A DNA stretch of 64,000 nt from Stenotrophomonas rhizophila. Lineage in GTDB: Bacteria; Pseudomonadota; Gammaproteobacteria; Xanthomonadales; Xanthomonadaceae. Shown here one piece after another: positions 53,434 through 64,000 of this stretch. Below the pieces are notes generated by a model. The model was not told the DNA's origin and searched no databases. It was given only the letters and a program-made list of their open reading frames with translations. The position numbers and the translations under genes were made by a program. Position 1 is the first letter of the stretch, and every line of letters begins with the position of its first letter. Location of the stretch: positions 558,001-622,000 of the forward strand of contig NZ_RJKV01000002.1 in the NCBI RefSeq assembly GCF_003751305.1. Reading direction: 5' to 3'.

Positions 53434-53452
53434 TATACTCACCCCCAGTATA
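53434..53452. promoter_or_regulatory. FrmR-type operator
   Basis: TATACT and AGTATA flank a 7-base CACCCCC tract. On the other strand the core reads TACT-GGGGG-TG-AGTA, matching the type 1 operator of CsoR/RcnR/FrmR repressors (AT-rich inverted repeat around a G/C tract). TATAGT at 53449-53454 could be the -10 it occludes. It lies 20 bases before the frmR start. Confidence 0.75.
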
Positions 53453-53471
53453 GTTAACCGGCCATTGCCCC

Positions 53472-54912
<1,441 letters not shown>

Positions 54913-54960
54913 GCCACTGCGGGCGGCGCGTGGTCCGCGCCGCCCCTACGGAGAACCATC

Positions 54961-55791
54961 ATGGAACGCATCGAACATCGCGCCGCCTCCGGCGGCTGGC
55001 AGGACGTGTACCGCCATACCTCGCAGGTACTGGGGTGCGACATGAACGTCGCCGTGTATCTGCCGCCGCAGGCCGCCACGCAGAAGCTGCCGGTGCTGTA
55101 TTGGCTCAGCGGGCTGACCTGCAACGAACAGAACTTCATCACCAAGGCCGGCGCGCAGCGTTATGCCGCCGAACATGGCGTGATCCTGGTCGTACCGGAC
55201 ACCAGCCCGCGCGGCGATGATGTCGCCGATGCCGAGGGCTACGACCTGGGCAAGGGGGCGGGTTTCTATTTGAACGCCAGCGAGCAGCCGTGGGCGGCGC
55301 ATTACCGCATGTACGACTATGTGGTGGAGGAGCTGCCTGCCTTGATCGAGGCGCATTTCCAGACGACGGGTGCACGCAGCATCAGTGGCCACTCGATGGG
55401 GGGGCATGGTGCGCTGGTGATCGCGTTGAAGAATCCGGGGCGCTACAAAAGCGTCTCGGCGTTTTCGCCGATCGTCGCGCCGACCCGCGTGCCGTGGGGC
55501 CAGAAGGCGTTCACCGCGTATCTGGGCGAAGATCGCGCCCGCTGGGCGGCGTGGGATGCCAGCGAGCTGGTGGCCACGGCTACCGAGCGCCTGCCGTTGC
55601 TGGTCGACCAGGGCGGTGGTGATGAGTTCCTCGACAACCAGTTGCAGCCGCAGTGGCTGCAGGCGGCGTGCACTGCGGCCGGTCATCCGCTGACGCTGCG
55701 CCTGCAGCCCGGTTACGACCACAGCTACTACTTCATCAGCAGCTTCATCGGCGAGCACATCGCGCACCACGCCAAGGCCTTGTACGCCTGA
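54961..55791 (+). CDS. fghA: S-formylglutathione hydrolase
   Basis: 276 residues of the esterase D family. It hydrolyses S-formylglutathione to formate and glutathione. LPVLYWLSGLTCNEQNF, the nucleophile elbow SGHSMGGHGAL and the late PGYDHSYYFISSFI (catalytic His) are all family motifs. GGAG is 6 bases before the ATG. It completes the formaldehyde operon, 48 bases after frmA. No formate dehydrogenase gene is nearby. Confidence 0.95.
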   Translation: MERIEHRAASGGWQDVYRHTSQVLGCDMNVAVYLPPQAATQKLPVLYWLSGLTCNEQNFITKAGAQRYAAEHGVILVVPDTSPRGDDVADAEGYDLGKGAGFYLNASEQPWAAHYRMYDYVVEELPALIEAHFQTTGARSISGHSMGGHGALVIALKNPGRYKSVSAFSPIVAPTRVPWGQKAFTAYLGEDRARWAAWDASELVATATERLPLLVDQGGGDEFLDNQLQPQWLQAACTAAGHPLTLRLQPGYDHSYYFISSFIGEHIAHHAKALYA

Positions 55792-55845
55792 GGCAGACCG
55801 TTTGGCCACCCGCTGGGCAACTGCCTGGCGGGGCGGTTGGAGGCT

Positions 55846-56250
55846 TCAGGTCGACGGCTTTTCGCGCTTGCGGAACAGCAGGTAGGGCCAGATACCGATC
55901 AGCCCCAGTGAAATGACCGTGCCGCAGACCAGCGCGACCGCCGAATTGCCTGGCGCGGTCCATACCGTGGCCAGGAGGATGAGAGCGAAGACGATTGTCG
56001 GTCCGCCGAACATGACCATCGCGAACGTCTTCACCCGCCCGCTGGTGGGCGCATTGGCCAGCTTTCCCACCATGTCGGTACCACCGAACGTCACCTGCAG
56101 CGCATCGTGCGTGGAGCGTGCCGGTTGCGGCCTGGCCGGCTCTGGCGGTGCCACCGGCTGGCGAAGGTCCATTTCCTGCGGGGCAGACGGCAGCAGGTCT
56201 GCCAGGTTGGTCTGTTCGACCAGGGCTTTGAGTTTCGGGTCCATAAGCAT
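55846..56250 (-). CDS. Small membrane protein, unknown function
   Basis: About 134 residues. The N-terminal half is soluble and Pro/Gln-rich (DLLPSAPQEMDLRQPVAPPE). The C-terminal part has two helices (about 75-95 and 104-122) and ends RKREKPST. Start at 56250 or 56244 (MDPKLKALVEQ). No family recognised. It converges with fghA, and a SMAG-like hairpin lies upstream. Confidence 0.65.
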   Translation of the reverse strand: MLMDPKLKALVEQTNLADLLPSAPQEMDLRQPVAPPEPARPQPARSTHDALQVTFGGTDMVGKLANAPTSGRVKTFAMVMFGGPTIVFALILLATVWTAPGNSAVALVCGTVISLGLIGIWPYLLFRKREKPST

Positions 56251-56297
56251 CCATGCAGCCAGCGTTGGCGGGCGGCACGATAACACCAGGCGTGGCG

Positions 56298-56334
56298 CCC
56301 AGGTAGTGCTGGCGGTCGGCCGCCACTACCTGGG
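56298..56334. repeat. Fused palindromic SMAG-like hairpin
   Basis: CCCAGGTAGT (56298-56307) pairs perfectly with ACTACCTGGG (56325-56334). Inside, GGCGG (56311-56315) pairs with CCGCC (56320-56324), with a 3-base bulge on one side. It keeps the GTAG and CTAC ends of SMAG elements but has a different core, so it is probably a degenerate or head-to-tail fused copy. Confidence 0.7.
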
Positions 56335-56348
56335 CAACTTCAACCCAC

Positions 56349-56684
56349 TCAACGTACGTTGCGCAGTTCCCAGTGACTGCCGGCCAGCATGCGCAGCCGC
56401 TGCTTGAACACGTCGCTGTCGATGCTGGTGGTGGCCACCAGATTGATCCGCAGATCGTCCTGCGCGCCGGTGACGGTGGCGGACGGATCGGTCGCGCCCC
56501 ACTGCGGGTCAACGGCGTCGGGATCGTCCTGCTTGGCGCGCCAGCGGTCGAACAGCACCGTGGTGCGCAGGGCGTTCTGAAGTTCTTCGGCCAGGCCCGC
56601 CGCGCCCTGGGCGTGGAAGGACAGGTCCGGATCGTTGCCGCGTGCCTTGGCCGGGTCCGGCAGGCTGATGTCATAACTTGGCAT
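56349..56684 (-). CDS. Small soluble protein, unknown function
   Basis: 111 residues with no signal or membrane segment. It starts MPSYDISLPDPAKARG and contains GAAGLAEELQNALR and a Trp-containing SHWELRNVR end. AAGGAGGT, a complete Shine-Dalgarno, lies 5 bases before the ATG, which implies strong translation. I do not recognise a family. It follows the DegV gene by 65 bases on the same strand. Confidence 0.72.
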   Translation of the reverse strand: MPSYDISLPDPAKARGNDPDLSFHAQGAAGLAEELQNALRTTVLFDRWRAKQDDPDAVDPQWGATDPSATVTGAQDDLRINLVATTSIDSDVFKQRLRMLAGSHWELRNVR

Positions 56685-56749
56685 GGTTACCTCCTTTGAA
56701 TGCGGCAAGGCTGGCAGAGACCCGGTGCAATCCGCGTGCAGAACGCAGG

Positions 56750-57694
56750 TCAGGCGCTGAAGGTATGCGGCTCGTCGGCAAACCCGATCGTCACCGCGCC
56801 CTTGCCCACGTTGACCATGCCGGTCAGGCTCATCACCGCCTCGAACACATCCACGCCATGCGCCTGGCAGGTCTCACGCAAGGTGGCGTAGCCGGGCAGG
56901 GCCTGCAGGTCGGCCAGCTCGCCGCCGTAGCTGATGCACACGGTTGGCGTCATCAGGCCGCCCTTGACCCGCTGGCCGACGAAATCGAACAGTTTCTGCA
57001 CCGCATTGTCGAAGCCCTTGATCTTGGCCACCGGCCCGGTCTCGCCGCGGTAGCCATGCAGCACCGGCTTGATGTCCAGCGCACTGCCCAGCGCGGCGCT
57101 GATCAGGCCCACGCTGCGGTCGCCCTTGTGCCGCGCACGGGCGCGCATGTAGTACAGATCGCGGGTGATCATGTAGCCGTGCACGTTGTGCGCCAGCAGC
57201 TCCAGCCGCTCGCGGATCTGCTGCACGCTCGCACCACTCTCGCGCAGGCGCACCGCTTCCACTGCGGTCACCCCCTGGGCGGCGAACAGGTTCTGCGTAT
57301 CGAGCACGCGCAGCGCGAACGGCGAATTGAAGCCCGCTGCCTGCCGCACCGGCTTGTAATCGTTGAGGATCGCGAAGCTGGCCTGCATCGCGTTGTCGTG
57401 GATCGGGCTGCGGGTCTTGGTGATCGTCATGCAGAAGACATGGTCGTAATCGATCACCAGCTTGCCCAGGAACAGATCCCGGATCTGATTGACGCTGAAC
57501 GGAATGGTCTCCGCCTCGGCGCCGTGCTCGGCAACGTGGGCGTGCAGAAAGCTCAGTGTCGCCTGTTCGTCGCGATGGTCGGCCAGCACGGCCTCGCCAA
57601 TGCGGACGGTGATCGGCAGCAGCACGATGTTGTGTTGTTCAATGAAATCCTGCGGCAGATCGCACGCAGAGTCGACCACGATTCCGATGCGCAT
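56750..57694 (-). CDS. DegV-family fatty-acid-binding protein
   Basis: 314 residues. MRIGIVVDSACDLP is the typical DegV opening. Family segments such as ITITKTRSPIHDN (in the form MTITKTRSPIHDN), RVLDTQNLFAAQG and DIKPVLHGYRGE follow. DegV/FakB proteins bind a fatty acid and, in Gram-positive bacteria, present it to the kinase FakA; no FakA gene is in view. The binding TS pair is altered to T-K-T-R-S here. A small unknown protein follows on the same strand. Confidence 0.85.
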   Translation of the reverse strand: MRIGIVVDSACDLPQDFIEQHNIVLLPITVRIGEAVLADHRDEQATLSFLHAHVAEHGAEAETIPFSVNQIRDLFLGKLVIDYDHVFCMTITKTRSPIHDNAMQASFAILNDYKPVRQAAGFNSPFALRVLDTQNLFAAQGVTAVEAVRLRESGASVQQIRERLELLAHNVHGYMITRDLYYMRARARHKGDRSVGLISAALGSALDIKPVLHGYRGETGPVAKIKGFDNAVQKLFDFVGQRVKGGLMTPTVCISYGGELADLQALPGYATLRETCQAHGVDVFEAVMSLTGMVNVGKGAVTIGFADEPHTFSA

Positions 57695-57738
57695 CCTGTG
57701 CCCCTCCGGCAGGTTGTAGGTTCGGAAACGTGAACGCT

Positions 57739-57753
57739 ATCTCAAAATGAGAT
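57739..57753. promoter_or_regulatory. Inverted repeat upstream of the DegV gene
   Basis: ATCTCA and TGAGAT flank AAA, a perfect 6-bp inverted repeat 45 bases before the DegV start. It may be an operator. A short 3' hairpin of the isomerase gene is unlikely because that gene ends on the other side. Confidence 0.3.
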
Positions 57754-57783
57754 GTTTTGCCTGACCGGGGAGCCGGCCAGGGC

Positions 57784-58413
57784 TCAGCGGCTGCGTTCCA
57801 CCGCCACCGGCAGGTCCTTGATCCGGGCCCATTCGCCCGTCTCGAGCAGGCTGGGATCGGCCAGCACCGCCTGCATCAGCGGGTGGGCGTCATTGCCCCA
57901 GAACAGTTCGCTGCCGATCGCCAGCGTCGGGACGCCGAACACGCCGGCGGCGAGGGCGGCATCCGTATTGCGGCGCAGCGCTTCCTTGACCGACGGCTCG
58001 CTGATCGCCGCGGCAACATCGGCGATGTCCAGCATTGCGCCGGGCAGGGCGAGGGCGGCCGCACTGTCACCGGCGTGGCCGTCGCGCCAGATCCAGTTGA
58101 ACAGGAGGTCGACCGTCTCGTGACTGGCCCCGGCGGCCAGGCACAGGCGCAGGGCGGCCAGCGGATTGAACGGGTGGCCCGGTGGAAAACGCAATGTCAC
58201 CCCGGCGCTGCGGGCCTGCCACAGCGCCTGGCGATAGGTGAACACCCGTTTGGCGGGGATTTCGGCAGGGCCCAGATTGCCCAGGTGATGCAGCACCGCG
58301 CCGAAGGCGATCGGTACCGGGATGATGCTCTTGTACTGCGGCAGGGCCTTGAGCTGCTGCCAGTGCAGGTAAGCAAACGGTGAGACGAAATCGAAATACC
58401 AGCGCAGGGCCAT
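57784..58413 (-). CDS. 2-hydroxychromene-2-carboxylate isomerase family protein
   Basis: 209 residues of the DsbA-like/GST kappa fold. YFDFVSPFAYLHW gives the Ser that binds glutathione in HCCA isomerases. RVFTYRQALWQARSAGV and GVFGVPTLAIGSELFWGND are the later family motifs. HCCA isomerase acts in naphthalene breakdown, but no other aromatic-catabolic genes are near, so a general glutathione-dependent isomerase or transferase is more likely. It lies 76 bases after the first amidohydrolase on the same strand. Confidence 0.88.
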   Translation of the reverse strand: MALRWYFDFVSPFAYLHWQQLKALPQYKSIIPVPIAFGAVLHHLGNLGPAEIPAKRVFTYRQALWQARSAGVTLRFPPGHPFNPLAALRLCLAAGASHETVDLLFNWIWRDGHAGDSAAALALPGAMLDIADVAAAISEPSVKEALRRNTDAALAAGVFGVPTLAIGSELFWGNDAHPLMQAVLADPSLLETGEWARIKDLPVAVERSR

Positions 58414-58489
58414 GATCGGGGGCTCACGTTGCAGGGCGGCAGTGGTGCAGATGACAGGGCCGCCGCAGGCAGCGGCCCTGTGCAGGGAC

Positions 58490-59766
58490 TCAGCGCGAGT
58501 ATGCGCGCGGTTCGGTCGACGCCGGCGCCTGGTAGCGGTCGCGCAGCTCGGTCTGGCGCGACCGCATCGGCATCGCGCGGCCGCCCAGCCAGACCTGCTC
58601 GGCGTAGTGCCCGACATCCAGCGGATCGCCTTCCCACAGCACCAGATCGGCCAGCTTGCCCGGCTCGATGGTGCCAAGCCGGTCGCCGACGCCCAGCGCC
58701 TGCGCCGGCACCCGGGTCAGGCCCGCCAGGCCATCATCCCAGGGCAATCCGTTGGCGACCGCATTGCCGGCGAGCTGGCGCATTTTGCGTGCGTTGTGCG
58801 AGGCATCGTCGCGCTGGGCGAAGCTGACCTGCACGCCGGCCGCCTTCAAGCGCGCGGCGTTCTGCAGGGTCGCGCCGAGCTGGTCGAAGCTGCTCGGCAG
58901 ATTGCCCAGCCCATCGACGAACACCGGCACGCCGGCCTGGGCCAGCTGCGGGGCCAGACGCCACGCCTCGGCACCGCCGGCGATGGCGATCTTGACCTTC
59001 TCGCGGGTGGCCCAGCGCAGCAGTTGGCGGATGTCGGCGGCACGGTCGACCTGCACCACGATCCGACCCTGGCCGGCCAGGTAACGCGCCAGCGTGGCGC
59101 GCCCGGCGGGTGTGAGCAGGGCATGCGGCGAGTCGGCCGGGACGCGGCCCCGTGCTTCGCTGACCATCTGTTCCAGCAGCATCCACTGCGCGGCCCGAGA
59201 GCTGCCGGTCAGCTCGGCGCCGGAAGCGCCAAGACGGATGAACAATGCCAGCGGGCCGACCGGGTCGGCGCTGCCATCCAGCCGCATCACCCCGCCCTGG
59301 CCGGCGATGAAGCCGCCGCCGGTGTTGGCGCCCAGTACGGTGAAGCCGATGCCATCCAGCCGCGCGACCGGGATCAGCACCGAGTCCGGATTGAAGGCCA
59401 GGGTGACGTCGAATTCCGGGCGCAGCGGCTGGTCCTCCAGCTTGAGCGTGCTGTCCACCGTGGCCGATTCACCGGAGACTTCCTCAATGCCGATATCGGT
59501 GATGCCGCCGAACAGCGCCGGGGTGAGCGGCTTGCCCGCGGCCTCGACCACCGCTACACCGGCCGGTGCGGACAGGCCGGGACCGACGGCCCGGATCACG
59601 CCGCCCTGGATCAGCACATCGCTGTGGGCCAGGCTGCCGCGTGTGGCGGCGGTGTGCACCGTGGCGTTGCGGATCAGTAGATCCTGGGCGAACAACGACG
59701 GTGCCACGCAGGCTCCGGCAATCAACAGCAAGGCCTGCGGAAGCAGACGCACCGAGGCGCGGCGGC

Positions 59767-59770
<4 letters not shown>
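58490..59770 (-). CDS. Amidohydrolase-like protein lacking metal ligands (probable pseudoenzyme)
   Basis: 426 residues with a signal peptide at about 1-28 (ending SLFAQ). The fold is that of an exported amidohydrolase: N-terminal beta sandwich (LLIRNATVHTA), barrel, and C-terminal GTIEPGKLADLVLWEGDPL. The HxH of active members is replaced by I90-T91-D92 (TPALFGGITDIGIEE). By alignment to the neighbouring paralogue two further His positions are also lost: VQVDRAADI for IHCYRADEM, and AGGAEAW for HHAVEAY. It overlaps the active-looking paralogue by ATGA at 59767-59770, so the two are translated together, perhaps as a heteromer. Confidence 0.88.
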
Positions 59771-61173
<1,403 letters not shown>

Positions 61174-61427
61174 GGTTCTCCCCGAGCCGCATGGACACAA
61201 TCCATCGACGCTAGCCGGGAGAGGGGCGGCTTGCCAAGTGACCTTTTGCATAGCTTTATCAAATGAGACTTAACGCTTTTACAAGAAACAATTGTGAACT
61301 TTTCATGAATTTTTTCGGTTAGGCTCAAGTGGTGCGTTGGAGCGGCCGATAGTCCAGCGGGCATGTTTCATGTCCGCACCTCGCCCCCATGCCAAAACAC
61401 GAAACAGACCAAGGAAGTTCTCCGTAC
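61174..61427. promoter_or_regulatory. AT-rich divergent control region
   Basis: 254 bases between the amidohydrolase pair and the protease autotransporter; 61255-61320 is much AT-richer than the rest of the window. It must hold promoters for both directions, but no pair of strong -35/-10 boxes stands out. It contains ATCAAATGAGACTTAACGC (61258-61276), which resembles a site at 53304-53322. AAGGAAG at 61411-61417 is the ribosome site of the autotransporter. Confidence 0.45.

Positions 61428-64000
<2,573 letters not shown>

Noticed and set aside
57784..58413. Naphthalene degradation gene
   Set aside because: The protein belongs to the HCCA isomerase family, but no dioxygenase or other aromatic-catabolic gene is nearby.

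Overview
The window is about 66% GC and gene-dense, and its content points to a Stenotrophomonas-like member of the Xanthomonadaceae. The pointers are scattered 22-bp palindromes of the GTAGTGCCGG type (the SMAG/GTAG REP family described in Stenotrophomonas maltophilia), a GlcNAc-utilisation cluster of the xanthomonad type, several TonB-dependent receptors, and autotransporters. No rRNA, tRNA, CRISPR array, insertion sequence or prophage was found. Species and strain cannot be fixed from the sequence alone.

Layout. 1-2761: a sensor kinase cut by the window edge, a single-domain response regulator and a hybrid kinase, all overlapping or nearly touching. 2762-3496: a solitary proteasome-like peptidase of the Anbu type. 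3581-6500: folK, a pteridine reductase, a MidA-type methyltransferase and a VanZ-like membrane protein. 6566-18807: a chitooligosaccharide/GlcNAc block. It holds a secreted GH20 hexosaminidase, a TonB receptor and a glucokinase-family kinase on the minus strand, and nagP-nagR-nagB-II-nagA-nagX on the plus strand. The divergent control region at 12791-13157 carries two NagR-like boxes. 18921-21914: an autotransporter with RTX-like passenger repeats. 21937-25222: cca and slt. 25800-31902: two TonB receptors around a LysE exporter; the second looks like a siderophore receptor, with a Fur-like box upstream and a low-GC central block. 32234-35743: VOC protein, AraC regulator, hydrolase and EamA exporter. 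35954-41135: the choline-to-betaine operon betT-betB-betA. 41255-44564: a nuclease-fold protein, two DsbA-type oxidases and cytochrome c4. 44720-49548: engB, a VIT-AraC-metallohydrolase operon and gshA. 49612-53250: an alcohol dehydrogenase with divergent LysR regulator and two unknown membrane proteins, the second clearly AT-richer than its surroundings. 53472-55791: the glutathione-dependent formaldehyde operon frmR-frmA-fghA. 55846-61173: small unknown proteins, DegV, an isomerase, and a pair of secreted amidohydrolases of which one has lost its metal ligands. 61428-64000: the first 857 codons of a subtilisin-type autotransporter that runs off the window.

Working together. The hexosaminidase would release GlcNAc outside the inner membrane and the TonB receptor would import oligomers. 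NagX and NagP then hand GlcNAc to the cytoplasm, the kinase phosphorylates it, and NagA and NagB-II convert it to fructose-6-phosphate under NagR control. The frm genes and gshA both belong to glutathione chemistry but are separate units. Most SMAG palindromes lie between genes, usually at convergent ends.

The items most worth a second look are the ATGA-overlapping active/inactive amidohydrolase pair, the RTX-like repeat autotransporter, the lipoprotein DsbA with a CPAC active site beside a classical CPHC DsbA, the lone Anbu, and the low-GC membrane gene with its inverted repeats.
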